Source: Chryseobacterium pennipullorum
GTDB taxonomy: Bacteria > Bacteroidota > Bacteroidia > Flavobacteriales > Weeksellaceae
Assembly: GCF_003384725.1 (NCBI RefSeq)
Contig: NZ_QNVV01000002.1
Coordinates: 124,001-188,000, forward strand
Direction of reading: 5' to 3'
DNA: 64,000 nt
Within the stretch, counting starts at the first letter, position 1; the number at the start of each line of letters is the position of its first letter. Below the pieces are notes generated by a model. It saw only the letters and a program-made list of their open reading frames with translations, made no database searches and had not been told where the DNA came from. The position numbers were made by a program, and so were the translations under genes. Of this stretch, positions 44,581 to 53,283 are shown in pieces.

Positions 44581-44874
44581 TCATAAAGAAAAAAAGTGAT
44601 CGTGCTTGTAGAGGTAAGAGACGATCATGATGGCTAGGTTAACGCCTGCCAAAATCATTAGAAAAGCAGTATACTTTCTCTTTTTATCAATACAACTCAG
44701 GACGAGAATAAAAAAAAAGAGCAATACGGTGTACACTGCCGGATACCTATGAAAAGCTTCCGAAAATTTCCCTTCAAAAACTAAAACAACAGCCCGCTGA
44801 GCGCCGCATCCCAGGCATTCCACTCCCAAGAATTTCTTACTTGGACAGGTGAGCATAAAGTCTTCGGTATCCAT
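44581..44874 (-). CDS. DUF2752 small membrane protein
   Basis: 97 residues. Starts with a conserved CPSKKFLGVECLGCGAQRAV segment (Cys and Gly-rich, family DUF2752) and has two to three hydrophobic segments (VYTVLLFFFILVLSC, then FLMILAGVNLAIMIVSYL). Inner-membrane protein of unknown role. It lies 21 bases after the OYE gene on the same strand, so probably cotranscribed. Confidence 0.8.
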   Translation of the reverse strand: MDTEDFMLTCPSKKFLGVECLGCGAQRAVVLVFEGKFSEAFHRYPAVYTVLLFFFILVLSCIDKKRKYTAFLMILAGVNLAIMIVSYLYKHDHFFSL

Positions 44875-44895
44875 AACAAAAAATTAAGATTTATT

Positions 44896-45948
44896 TCAGG
44901 AAGAGATCTTTGCTCTTGTATACTGGTGCGGAAAAAAACAGTCTTCATCTGTTTCAAAGGATCCCTGCACTGCCATATACGGATTTCTCAGAATTTCCCT
45001 TGCAATAAAGATCAGGTCTGCCTCTCCATTTTGTAGAATTTCTTCAGCCTGCCTGACTTCAGTAATCAGACCTACAGCACCTGTGCGCACAGAGGCCTCA
45101 TTTTTTACCTGTGAAGAGAAAGGCACCTGATAGCCATTAAAAACCGGAATTTTTGCCCCATGAATATTTCCTCCGCTTGATACATCAACAAGGTCTACAG
45201 CATGGTCTTTCAAGATTCTGGCCAGCGCTACACTGCTCTCAATATCCCAGCCGTTTTCAGCATATTCTGTTCCGGAAATCCTTACAAAAAGTGCTGTATT
45301 TTCATTTAATTCTTCATTCACTGCATCTACAATTTCAATGAGAAAACGGATTCTGTTCTCAAAGCTGCCTCCATATTCATCGGTTCTGATATTGGAAAGG
45401 GGAGAAAGAAACTGATGAATCAGATATCCATGTGCACCATGGATTTCAATAACGTCAAACCCTGCTTTTACGGCTCGTATGGCTGCTTTTTTGAAGTCCT
45501 GAACGAGTTCTTTTATCTCACCGATGCTCAATGCATGAGGAATTCTTTCTGAAGGATGATATGGAATAGAGCTTGGAGCAATGGTTTCCCATCCTTCTTC
45601 TATGGAAATCTGAAGGTTATTCCAGGTAGAGCCTTTTCTGCCTGCATGAGCCAGCTGAATCCCTATCTTACTTTCTGAGTTCTGATGAACAAATTCTACA
45701 ATCTTCTGCAGTTTTTCTGCCTGCTCATCATTCCAGATACCCATGCAGTGATTGGTAATTCTTCCTCTTGGCTCTACGCCTGTAGCTTCAACAACAATGA
45801 GACCGGTACCGCCCTGCGCTCTGCTGCCATAGTGTACGAAATGGAAATCATTAGCCATTCCGTTATCACAGGAATACATACACATAGGCGACATGACCCA
45901 TCTGTTTTTCAACTCTACATTTCTGAATTTTATCGGGGTGTATAACAT
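44896..45948 (-). CDS. NADH:flavin oxidoreductase, old yellow enzyme (YqjM-like)
   Basis: FMN-dependent ene-reductase reducing activated C=C bonds of toxic electrophiles using NAD(P)H. 350 residues when started at MLYTPIKFRNVELKNRWVM; the longer frame adds 18 unlikely residues. The PMCMYS motif near the N-terminus is the cysteine-containing active-site segment of YqjM-type enzymes; IQLAHAGRKGST and EIHGAHGYLIHQFLSPLSN bind FMN and substrate. Followed by a DUF2752 gene. Confidence 0.93.
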   Translation of the reverse strand: MLYTPIKFRNVELKNRWVMSPMCMYSCDNGMANDFHFVHYGSRAQGGTGLIVVEATGVEPRGRITNHCMGIWNDEQAEKLQKIVEFVHQNSESKIGIQLAHAGRKGSTWNNLQISIEEGWETIAPSSIPYHPSERIPHALSIGEIKELVQDFKKAAIRAVKAGFDVIEIHGAHGYLIHQFLSPLSNIRTDEYGGSFENRIRFLIEIVDAVNEELNENTALFVRISGTEYAENGWDIESSVALARILKDHAVDLVDVSSGGNIHGAKIPVFNGYQVPFSSQVKNEASVRTGAVGLITEVRQAEEILQNGEADLIFIAREILRNPYMAVQGSFETDEDCFFPHQYTRAKISS

Positions 45949-46049
45949 GTTTGGTTTATAAAAAAATTGAACTTTATTCGGGGAGAATAAAATGTTGCCC
46001 ACTTCATTAAAAAGAACTACTTTTACCCCCCTTTTTTAGTCTACAATAT

Positions 46050-46532
46050 ATGAAAAAAGACGTACAGATCAGTTACGAGTATTTTAAAAATAGCAATGAG
46101 CTGAGCGACATTGAAAATACATTATTCGAGAGGGCCAAAGAGGCCCGTGAAAATGCGTATGCACCATATTCCCAGTTTCTGGTGGGGTGCTCGGTATTAC
46201 TGGAAAACGGAGAAATCTACTCCGGAAACAATCAGGAAAATGCAGCTTTTCCGTCGGGACTTTGTGCGGAACGAACAACTCTTTTCTGGGTAGCCGCCAA
46301 TTTTCCGGATGTGAAAATAAAAAAGATCTTTGTGGTTGGAGGCCCTAAAGAGTTTCATGAAAAAAATCCACCGATCCCACCTTGTGGAGCTTGCCGTCAA
46401 AGTCTGATAGAATATGAAACCAAGCAGAATGAAAATATTGACCTTTACTTTTCAAGCATGAATGAGGAGGTCATCAAGGTACATGCAGTGAAAGACCTGC
46501 TGCCTTTTTATTTTGATTCAACGTTTTTGTAA
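46050..46532 (+). CDS. cdd: Cytidine deaminase
   Basis: Zinc enzyme converting cytidine or deoxycytidine to uridine, pyrimidine salvage. 160 residues. Zinc site: GLCAERTTLFW (Cys, catalytic Glu) and PPCGACRQ (two Cys). The N-terminal APYSQFLVGCSVL and the NQENAAFPSGLC stretch fit the homotetrameric family. Stand-alone gene divergent from the OYE gene, followed by a terminator at 46614. Confidence 0.95.
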   Translation: MKKDVQISYEYFKNSNELSDIENTLFERAKEARENAYAPYSQFLVGCSVLLENGEIYSGNNQENAAFPSGLCAERTTLFWVAANFPDVKIKKIFVVGGPKEFHEKNPPIPPCGACRQSLIEYETKQNENIDLYFSSMNEEVIKVHAVKDLLPFYFDSTFL

Positions 46533-46613
46533 ATGCTGTACTGCCAAAGCATATTATGTCTCATGGCCGTACAATGTATATTCAGCTTACGGATTTGTAA
46601 ATAGCTATTGTTA

Positions 46614-46642
46614 AAAAACCTGTAGAAAATCTACAGGTTTTT
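46614..46642 (+). terminator. Terminator after cdd
   Basis: 12-bp stem AAAAACCTGTAG / CTACAGGTTTTT with an AAAAT loop and T-rich tail. It may also serve the convergent barstar gene. Confidence 0.8.
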
Positions 46643-46722
46643 ATATTGGATTCGCCTTGGCTTTACCTTTTTGTGGGTATCAATCACACATGGTCTGTGA
46701 GAAAATTCAGGTTTGTAAACTC

Positions 46723-47031
46723 TTACTGCTCCGGCTCAATCTCTTCTTCATCATCTTCATACTGCTCCAGATAGTATGTGAAACTGAAGTCTTCGACCTC
46801 TTCTTCTGCATCTTCCAAAGTGGTCAGAAGATCTTCAAAAATTTCAAGCTGGTCAACGGTCATATTGACGAACTCAATGTGAAGAGGCATCTCCAGATCT
46901 CCTGTAATGGTATCGTAAAGAGCATCAAGATTGTCCCCGAAATGGTCAGGAAGCTGAATCTTTTCTTTTAACTGACCGTAAAAGTCTTCATAGTCACCTA
47001 TGTCTGTAAAATCTATATATATTGTCTTCAT
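46723..47031 (-). CDS. Barstar-family ribonuclease inhibitor
   Basis: 102-residue intracellular inhibitor that would block the barnase-like enzyme encoded 0.7 kb upstream. The core matches barstar: KIQLPDHFGDNLDALYDTITGDLEMP, where Asp36 and Asp40 correspond to barstar Asp35 and Asp39 that contact barnase. A second acidic patch and an Asp/Glu-rich tail follow. Its start codon overlaps the last 4 bases of the archaemetzincin gene, a translational coupling. It is last in a three-gene locus in the order barnase, archaemetzincin, barstar. Confidence 0.92.
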   Translation of the reverse strand: MKTIYIDFTDIGDYEDFYGQLKEKIQLPDHFGDNLDALYDTITGDLEMPLHIEFVNMTVDQLEIFEDLLTTLEDAEEEVEDFSFTYYLEQYEDDEEEIEPEQ

Positions 47032-47660
47032 ATCGAACTAAATTTCCAATTTTTGTTAATTAAAAAAGTTTTGCATTTTGTGCAGAAGTCAGTCTCTTCG
47101 TTGGTAGGGTTTTTACCTTCTGCGTTTCTCATAAAGCACATTTTTTCCGGGCAATGTGGCAGCCCCTGTGTATGTCCGAGCTCATGAATGGCTATTTTAA
47201 AGAACTGCTCACCCGTATTCTCTTTACTGAGCCTGAATTGTGATGCTACACAAGCTTTTCCGGGCCTGTATCCCAATCCCATGATCCCATAATCTTTGAC
47301 TTTCCCTTTGGCTGCACTGATATCTTTCGAAGTTAATCCAATCGTAACATATTCTTCTTTTGTTCTTTCGCTCAAAAACTTTATAATGGAGTCTGCCCGA
47401 TATCGGTTCCTTGGCTTATAGTAAGCGTTTTCGGGAAAATCTACAGCATCAAGGATTTTTACCTTTGGATACACTTTTTTAATTCCTTCAGCCACTTTTT
47501 CTACTTGTTCAGGATGTATATCTCTGAATGGCTGGATCAGTATGGTTATTGCAGGCTTCACTCCCTTCTTTACGGGTTGACTTTTTTCTGAACACGATAA
47601 CACCAGAAAGAAAACTGATGAAAGATAAAAAATATTTCTAATTTTTAAAGTGCTTGTCAT
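47028..47660 (-). CDS. Archaemetzincin-family zinc metalloprotease lipoprotein
   Basis: 210 residues, predicted lipoprotein (lipobox VLSC at Cys23), so likely acting at the cell envelope. The metzincin zinc site is H159-E-L-G-H163-T-Q-G-L-P-H169, followed directly by the archaemetzincin Cys pattern: C170, C175-x-M177, then C193 and C196 (HExxHxxGxxHC, CxM, CxxC). The family's peptidase substrates are poorly known. It lies between a barnase-like gene (65 bases upstream) and barstar (4-base overlap). It could process the barnase, act as an unrelated passenger, or serve as a further effector. Confidence 0.9.
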   Translation of the reverse strand: MTSTLKIRNIFYLSSVFFLVLSCSEKSQPVKKGVKPAITILIQPFRDIHPEQVEKVAEGIKKVYPKVKILDAVDFPENAYYKPRNRYRADSIIKFLSERTKEEYVTIGLTSKDISAAKGKVKDYGIMGLGYRPGKACVASQFRLSKENTGEQFFKIAIHELGHTQGLPHCPEKMCFMRNAEGKNPTNEETDFCTKCKTFLINKNWKFSSI

Positions 47661-47725
47661 ATTAGACTGTGCTGTCTTTACATTTTTAAAGATTGCTACT
47701 TCGCCGGCGGCTCCCCTCAGTGATA

Positions 47726-48241
47726 TTACTGCTTTTGGAAGCTTTTATAATGGTTTTTCGTCAGATAAACATCTCCATTATTCGTGTAGATAATGCGGTC
47801 TGCATTTCTGCTGCCACAACGGTAATTTACATCGGCTTCAAAATACTTTTCTCCATCCGGCAGTCTTTTCTCCCTGTTTCCAAACTTGTCACCACCAATT
47901 GCTTTTCCCGGAAGCACATCGCAAAGATTTCCTTTTGCAGGATTCCATCCCTGTTTTCTGGCTTCATTTTTTGTAATGTAGTAATCCGGGAGCCTGCGGT
48001 TTTGCTTCACATAGCTGATCACTGTTCTTTCTTCTGTCAGTTGATCTATGGCAGTCTGTGAGGGTTCTTTTCCTGCATTATACTGATCTTCGGCAGAAGG
48101 ACTCCCATATTGTACGGCTTCTGTTTTCGTATGGGCCGGCTCTTTTTTATCCTCGATAAAATTCTTGTAGAGGTACATCACAGACATTCCGAAGAGAAGT
48201 CCCAGGCACATAAAGAGTACAGCTCTTATTTTAGTGTTCAT
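47726..48241 (-). CDS. Membrane-anchored barnase-like ribonuclease
   Basis: 171 residues: one N-terminal membrane segment (about 7-25, LFMCLGLLFGMSVMYLY), a spacer, then a barnase fold from about residue 65. Catalytic residues fit barnase: Lys91 in YYITK (barnase Lys27), Glu135 in YFEADVNY (Glu73), Arg149 in NADRIIY (Arg87) and His164 in KNHYKSF (His102). The GNLCDVLPGKAIGGDKFGNRE core is also barnase-like. Cys107 and Cys142 might form a disulfide. The anchor makes it envelope- or surface-facing rather than freely secreted. Barstar is encoded downstream. First gene of the locus. Confidence 0.93.
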   Translation of the reverse strand: MNTKIRAVLFMCLGLLFGMSVMYLYKNFIEDKKEPAHTKTEAVQYGSPSAEDQYNAGKEPSQTAIDQLTEERTVISYVKQNRRLPDYYITKNEARKQGWNPAKGNLCDVLPGKAIGGDKFGNREKRLPDGEKYFEADVNYRCGSRNADRIIYTNNGDVYLTKNHYKSFQKQ

Positions 48242-48323
48242 AACAATGATTTAATAATGTAATAATGCATCCGTGTAACAATTTTTGGTAAACTTCTGTT
48301 ACTTTACGGATGGTACATTCGTC

Positions 48324-49115
48324 TTAGTTTCTCCATTCTTCAGGAATATCACAGATAGGGATAGGCTCCATTTTATGCTTTGCAGCTTTATGCATTCTGT
48401 CAAAGATCAGGAATACTTCTTTGTCTCGTCCTTCGTAATCTTCGGCAGTTTTGGTTCCGTATTCTTTCTGGATTTTTTCAAGTTCAGGATAGGTAGCACC
48501 AATCTGCTGTTCATCTGTTCTGTCTACATCCCAAAGTCCGTCGGTAGGGATCGCTTCCTGAATACTTTTGACCAGATTAAGCCCTTTGGCAAGGGTATAA
48601 ACTTCGGTTTTATAAAGGTCTGCAATGGGAGAAACATCTACTCCGCCATCTCCATATTTTGTATAAAATCCGATTCCGAAATCTTCAACTTTATTTCCGG
48701 TTCCGCATACCAAAAGCCCGTTCAGTTGTCCGTAATAATAGAGAGTAAGCATTCTCAAACGGGATCTCGTGTTGGCAAAAGCCAGTTTTTCGTTAGGATA
48801 AAGGTCATCCTTCACATCAAAGGTTTTGTACAGTTCTTCAAAAGCAGGTGTCAGATCCACTGACATACTTTCTACATTCGGGAATCTTGATTTCAGATCT
48901 TCCATATGATCCTTTGCACGGTCTACCTGGTCAGCTTTCTGGCGGATAGGCATTTCGATCAGTAAGGTTTTGAGCTCGGTCATTGCAGCGAGGGTAGACA
49001 CCACTCCGGAATCTACACCACCGGAAACTCCGATTACATATCCGTTTACTCTGGCTTTTGTTGCATAGTCTTTCAGCCAGTTTACTATATGATCTATCAC
49101 TTTTTGTGTCTGCAT
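48324..49115 (-). CDS. nadE: NAD+ synthase, ammonia-dependent
   Basis: Final step of NAD synthesis: deamido-NAD+ + ATP + NH3 to NAD+. 263 residues with no glutaminase domain, so the ammonia-dependent form. P-loop SGGVDS at 31-36, then GTGNKVEDFGIGFYTKYGDGG and a DVSPIADLYKTEV stretch typical of the family. Same strand as two GNAT genes just upstream (12 bases from the nearest), suggesting one operon. Confidence 0.95.
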   Translation of the reverse strand: MQTQKVIDHIVNWLKDYATKARVNGYVIGVSGGVDSGVVSTLAAMTELKTLLIEMPIRQKADQVDRAKDHMEDLKSRFPNVESMSVDLTPAFEELYKTFDVKDDLYPNEKLAFANTRSRLRMLTLYYYGQLNGLLVCGTGNKVEDFGIGFYTKYGDGGVDVSPIADLYKTEVYTLAKGLNLVKSIQEAIPTDGLWDVDRTDEQQIGATYPELEKIQKEYGTKTAEDYEGRDKEVFLIFDRMHKAAKHKMEPIPICDIPEEWRN

Positions 49116-49126
49116 TGTTTATATTT

Positions 49127-49660
49127 TTAGTCTATTCCAAATTCTTTAGGGTATCGTACGATCCCATGTACATTTTTTAATCCGTCTTTTACCAGCTCGA
49201 TGGCCATTCCGTTTTCTTCGGGGATTTCGAACGGAAAAGAAATCCCAAAATTACTGGTTTTTTCGTAACCGAAGCGTGGATAATAATTTTCATGTCCCAG
49301 AAGTATCACAGATTCGTATCCCAATTCTTTTGCAATATGATGTCCCTGAAGAATAAGCCTGGCTCCAACGCCTTTATTTTGATATTCAGGCTTTACTGAA
49401 ACCGGTGCGAGTGCAAGCGATGGAAAAGACTGACCTCCTCCTTCAACTGTTATTTTTGTAAATAAAATATGGCCGGCAATTTCGCCGTTGTCATCTTCGG
49501 CTACCAGTGACAATTCAGGAATAAAAGCTTCAGACTTCCTTAGTTTTTCTACAAGAAAATGCTCCTGATGATCACTATGTTCCATCTGTCTGAAAGCTTC
49601 CTCTATAAGATCGAAAACTTTTCCATGATCTTCTTCCTCTTCTTTTCTAATTTTCAGCAT
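49127..49660 (-). CDS. GNAT-family N-acetyltransferase
   Basis: 177-residue acetyl-CoA-dependent acyltransferase. The acetyl-CoA binding region is near VSVKPEYQNKGVGARLILQG (motif A, with Q/R-x-x-G-x-G/A), followed by SVILLGHENYYPRFGYEKTS. The substrate cannot be told. Its start overlaps the end of the next upstream GNAT gene by 14 bases and it is followed by nadE 11 bases later. Confidence 0.88.
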   Translation of the reverse strand: MLKIRKEEEEDHGKVFDLIEEAFRQMEHSDHQEHFLVEKLRKSEAFIPELSLVAEDDNGEIAGHILFTKITVEGGGQSFPSLALAPVSVKPEYQNKGVGARLILQGHHIAKELGYESVILLGHENYYPRFGYEKTSNFGISFPFEIPEENGMAIELVKDGLKNVHGIVRYPKEFGID

Positions 49661-50186
49661 TATTATTTATGTATTTTTCCCGGTTCAGCTCATACCAAAA
49701 ACAAGGTACACCGGAGTCATCAAACGCTCCTGTATTCTGAAAGCCTAGTTTTGTAAGAATATAATTGGATCCGGTATTTCCGGCATCAGCATAGGCATAA
49801 ATCTTATCCGCCTTCAGATCGTTGAAGCCATAGTCAAGTGAAGCTTTCGCAGCTTCCATGCCGTAACCCTTCCCCCAGAATTCAGGTATAAAACGATACC
49901 CCAGATCTAAAGTATTAATGTGCCCGTTGATGGGCTGGGTTAACAATTTCAGTCCGCTCCACCCTATCATCAGACCGCTTTCTTTTTCAATCACGGCCAG
50001 CCTTCCCACTCCATTTTCCTTATACTGTTTCTGAATCATTCTGACTGCATCTTTTGATTCCTGTAGTGTAGCCACTGGAGTTCCCAGATATTTCATGACT
50101 TCAGGATCAGAATCCATCATAAACATCCGTTCAGAATCGGAATCTTCCAACGGTCTTAAAATTAATCTTTGTGTTTCTATTGTCAT
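49647..50186 (-). CDS. RimJ/RimL-like GNAT acetyltransferase
   Basis: 179 residues, starts MTIETQRLILRPLEDSDSERM, the signature opening of the RimJ/RimL-type GNAT subfamily acting on N-termini or small amines. FIPEFWGKGYGMEAAKASLDYG is motif A; ILTKLGFQNTGAF is near the end. Overlaps the next GNAT gene by 14 bases (translational coupling). Substrate unknown. Confidence 0.88.
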   Translation of the reverse strand: MTIETQRLILRPLEDSDSERMFMMDSDPEVMKYLGTPVATLQESKDAVRMIQKQYKENGVGRLAVIEKESGLMIGWSGLKLLTQPINGHINTLDLGYRFIPEFWGKGYGMEAAKASLDYGFNDLKADKIYAYADAGNTGSNYILTKLGFQNTGAFDDSGVPCFWYELNREKYINNNAEN

Positions 50187-50390
50187 CGTATTGGGTTTAA
50201 TTTTCCATTTAACAAACTATCACTCGGGCATTCATTCCCTTTTTTTGCTGCTTGTTTCATTTAATTTCTAAGTTACAATTCAATGTTTTCAACGTATTTA
50301 AAAATAACGTTAATTGGTCAATTCCTGAAGCTGCTCACGCGGATCACCATAAATATTTTTATTTGCATCATGAATTGTGCATTTAATCCT

Positions 50391-50398
50391 TATTTTTG
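50391..50398 (+). promoter_or_regulatory. TAnnTTTG -7 element of gldB
   Basis: TATTTTTG matches the -7 consensus exactly, 26 bases before the gldB ATG, supporting the choice of that start over the longer frame. Confidence 0.5.
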
Positions 50399-50423
50399 TG
50401 AACTTAAATTTCACGTAAAAATA

Positions 50424-51410
50424 ATGAAGATTTTCAGATATATAGCGCTTTCTTCTATTTTAGTTACCGGACTGGCTGCCTGTAAAAAAGAACCTGACAA
50501 CCCATGGAAGATAGAAGTAAAAGACACCGCCGAAAAGGTTAATATCACAGATATTTCCAAAGATTTCTACAATCCTTCACTTCCGCTTGATCAGTTTAAA
50601 GCCAAGTTTCCGTGGTTCCAGGGAACGGTTTCGGATGAAGACTTTGGGAAAAGAAGAACGGATGCAGAAGAAATAAAGATCTATAAGGAGGCCATTGGAA
50701 AAATAAATCAGGCTACCCTGCAGAAGGAGCTTCAGAATCTGTTTTCACACCTTAAACATTATTTTCCCCAGTTTAAAACCCCTACAGTATATCTTTTTTC
50801 ATCAGCTTTACAGATGATTCAGGATCCTATCTTTTATGATCAGAAGGGAAATCTCCTTTTTATCGATGTGACAGGTTTTATGGGTGATGGGAATCCTAAC
50901 TATAAAGGACTGGAACTATACTTTCAAAAATCGATGAATCCTCAGAATATTGTTCCCAAGGTTTCACAACTTTTTGCTGAAGGTATTGTCACAGAGTCTC
51001 CGGATCACCAGAAATTCATTGACCAGATCATCCTTAACGGTAAGGTGATGATCCTTCAGGATGCCTTTCTTCCGGATTACCCGGATTACCTAAAAATAAA
51101 CTACACCCAAAAACAGTATGACTGGGCAAAAGCCAATGAAGCCAATATCTGGAACTACTTTGTAGAAAGCAATCTGATATTCGGAGATGATCCACGATTA
51201 GGTGAGCGTTTTATCTCCCCGGGACCTTTCTCAAAATTTTATACCGAGATTGATAATGAGTCTTCTCCACAAATTGGAATTTTTACCGGATGGCAGATCT
51301 GTAAATCGTATCTGAAAGAAAAACCGGAAACAAAGCTTACAGAATTCCTGAAAATGGATGCTACAGCAATTTTTAATCAGTCAGGTTATAAACCCCGTAC
51401 TGAGAAATAA
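50424..51410 (+). CDS. gldB: Gliding motility lipoprotein GldB
   Basis: 328-residue lipoprotein; the start at MKIFRYIALSSILVTGLAAC puts the lipobox Cys near residue 20, while the longer frame adds 47 unlikely residues. Recognised by family-wide similarity: the early stretch around ISKDFYNPSLPLDQFKAKFP, then the zinc-binding-like GIVTESPDHQKF, IWNYFVESNLIF and a C-terminal FTGWQICKSYL. In flavobacteria GldB is needed for gliding, and many non-gliding relatives keep it. gldC follows 225 bases downstream on the same strand. Confidence 0.9.
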   Translation: MKIFRYIALSSILVTGLAACKKEPDNPWKIEVKDTAEKVNITDISKDFYNPSLPLDQFKAKFPWFQGTVSDEDFGKRRTDAEEIKIYKEAIGKINQATLQKELQNLFSHLKHYFPQFKTPTVYLFSSALQMIQDPIFYDQKGNLLFIDVTGFMGDGNPNYKGLELYFQKSMNPQNIVPKVSQLFAEGIVTESPDHQKFIDQIILNGKVMILQDAFLPDYPDYLKINYTQKQYDWAKANEANIWNYFVESNLIFGDDPRLGERFISPGPFSKFYTEIDNESSPQIGIFTGWQICKSYLKEKPETKLTEFLKMDATAIFNQSGYKPRTEK

Positions 51411-51431
51411 CTACTTCTTACTACCTATAAC

Positions 51432-51462
51432 AGACCTTTTGTACCAACAGAAGGTCTTTTTA
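51432..51462 (+). terminator. Terminator after gldB
   Basis: 7-bp stem AGACCTT / AAGGTCT with a 12-base loop and a T-rich tail, 21 bases after gldB. If real, gldC is not simply cotranscribed with gldB. Confidence 0.65.
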
Positions 51463-51511
51463 TTTTTAGAGGACAACATCCTGCTTCCGTCACCTAATAT
51501 TCCGGGCCAAT

Positions 51512-51610
51512 ATGCGGTATCCTGATGCCGAAAGAATTTTTTTTTATGATACTGCTTTTTTCAATGAAGATAATTTCGTAGAAATTTTAGATACGGTCAA
51601 GAAGTATTAA
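51512..51610 (+). pseudogene. Possible gene remnant or 32-codon small ORF between gldB and gldC
   Basis: An open frame of 32 codons starting ATG (MRYPDAERIFFYDTAFFNED) with protein-like composition, ending TAA 25 bases before gldC. Upstream the same frame is open only to a stop at about 51469. It looks like the C-terminus of a larger protein, but no homologue is recognised. Low confidence. Confidence 0.3.
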
Positions 51611-51635
51611 CTTTGCTGAAAAATTTTAGATTGAT

Positions 51636-51959
51636 ATGAGAAAAACTCAGATTACGATAGATGTAGAGTTGGATGAAAACCACATTCCTGAATATATCAC
51701 CTGGAATGCACAGGATGGAGGTATTGAAAAGGAAGAAACGAAGGCAACCATGATTTCTGTATGGGATGATAAGGCTATGGAAGCATTAAGAATAGACCTT
51801 TGGACCAAGGAGATGCCAGTGGATCAGATGAAGATGTTTATTCACCAAATCTTACTTTCTTTAGGAAATACTTACCATAGAGCTACAGGAGAAGAGGATG
51901 TGGCCCAGTGGATGGAAGAAATTGCAGAAGAGTTTGCAGTAAAATCGGCGATAAAATAA
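51636..51959 (+). CDS. gldC: Gliding motility protein GldC
   Basis: 107-residue cytosolic protein, starts MRKTQITIDVELDENHIPEYITWNA, with conserved MEALRIDLWTKEMPVDQMK and LLSLGNTYHRATGE stretches. Known from flavobacteria as a protein that increases gliding efficiency. It lies downstream of gldB, as in other flavobacteria. Confidence 0.93.
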   Translation: MRKTQITIDVELDENHIPEYITWNAQDGGIEKEETKATMISVWDDKAMEALRIDLWTKEMPVDQMKMFIHQILLSLGNTYHRATGEEDVAQWMEEIAEEFAVKSAIK

Positions 51960-52076
51960 AAACATTTGAGAATAAAGGTCATTTGAGAATTTGAAAATAA
52001 AAGGACTACAATTTGTACCACAATAAAAATTAATTTTCAAATTACCCTATTCTAAAATTATCAAAATTATATAAAT

Positions 52077-53216
52077 ATGAATTTTAATACAAAAGTAATT
52101 CACGGAGGGCAGCACCATGAGTCTGCAACAGGTTCTGTAAATGTACCTGTATTTCTAACCTCTACATTTGCACAAAAAAGCCCGGGTGTACATTCCGGAT
52201 ACGAATATTCAAGAGCAGCAAATCCTACAAGACAGGCATTGGAGGATTCTCTTGCAAGTATTGAAAACGGAGCCCGAGGCCTGGCCTTCGGATCCGGCCT
52301 TGCAGCAATCGACTGTGTTTTGAAACTGTTGAATCCAGGAGATGAAGTTATTGCAGTAGACGACCTTTACGGAGGTACGTACAGAATGTTCACCAGACTT
52401 TTTGAAAAATATCAGCTGAAGTTTACATTCGTTAATTTTGATGACGTATCAAAAATAGCTGATGTCATTACTGATAAAACCAAACTGATCTGGGTAGAAA
52501 CACCAACCAATCCCCTGATGAAGCTGGTAGATATCAAAGCGGTAGTAGATATTGCTAAAGGAAAAGATATCTTAGTAGCTGTAGACAATACTTTTGCTAC
52601 GCCTTACATTCAACGACCGATTGATTTAGGTGCTGACATTGTGATGCATTCTGCGACGAAATATTTAGGAGGACATTCTGATGTTATTGCCGGAGCTCTT
52701 ATTGCTAAAGATGCAGAATTGGGAGAAAAACTCCACTTTATACAATTTGCAAGCGGTGGTATATTAGGTCCTCACGATTCGTACCTAGTATTGAGAGGAG
52801 TCAAAACACTGGCATTAAGAATGCAAAGACATTCCGACAACGGATTAGCCGTAGCAAAATATCTCGAAACACATCCTGCAGTAGACAAAGTCATTTATCC
52901 TGGTCTGGAATCGCATCCACAGTATGAACTGGCAAAATCTCAAATGAAGGAATCGGGAGGAATGGTTTCATTTACCTTTAAATCCGGAAAGAAAGAAGAT
53001 GCAGTGAAGTTTTTGGAGAAGGTGAGAGTATTCACCTTAGCAGAATCTTTAGGAGGTGTTGAATCACTGGCCAATCACCCTGCCTTGATGACGCATGCCT
53101 CTATTCCGGCAGAAAAACGAGCTGAGTTGGGAATCACTGATGACCTCGTTCGTTTGAGCGTTGGAATTGAAGATGCTGAAGATCTGATTGCAGATTTGGA
53201 GAAAGCTTTTTCTTAA
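52077..53216 (+). CDS. Cystathionine gamma-synthase/lyase-family PLP enzyme
   Basis: 379-residue Cys/Met metabolism PLP-dependent enzyme. PLP Lys195 is in the signature HSATKYLGGHSDV. Other motifs: GYEYSRAANPTR near the N-terminus, FGSGLAAIDCVL, and VRLSVGIEDAEDLIADLEKA at the end. Whether it makes cystathionine (MetB) or breaks it cannot be decided here; the group often does both. Preceded by a spacer with no gene and followed by a terminator. Confidence 0.9.
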   Translation: MNFNTKVIHGGQHHESATGSVNVPVFLTSTFAQKSPGVHSGYEYSRAANPTRQALEDSLASIENGARGLAFGSGLAAIDCVLKLLNPGDEVIAVDDLYGGTYRMFTRLFEKYQLKFTFVNFDDVSKIADVITDKTKLIWVETPTNPLMKLVDIKAVVDIAKGKDILVAVDNTFATPYIQRPIDLGADIVMHSATKYLGGHSDVIAGALIAKDAELGEKLHFIQFASGGILGPHDSYLVLRGVKTLALRMQRHSDNGLAVAKYLETHPAVDKVIYPGLESHPQYELAKSQMKESGGMVSFTFKSGKKEDAVKFLEKVRVFTLAESLGGVESLANHPALMTHASIPAEKRAELGITDDLVRLSVGIEDAEDLIADLEKAFS

Positions 53217-53232
53217 CCATACCATACACTAA

Positions 53233-53262
53233 AAATGAGGAGGATTAGTATCCTTCTCATTT
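53233..53262 (+). terminator. Terminator after the PLP enzyme gene
   Basis: Imperfect stem AAATGAGgAGGA / TCCTtCTCATTT followed by TTAT; 17 bases after the stop. Confidence 0.65.
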
Positions 53263-53283
53263 TATTATAACCACCAAATAATT

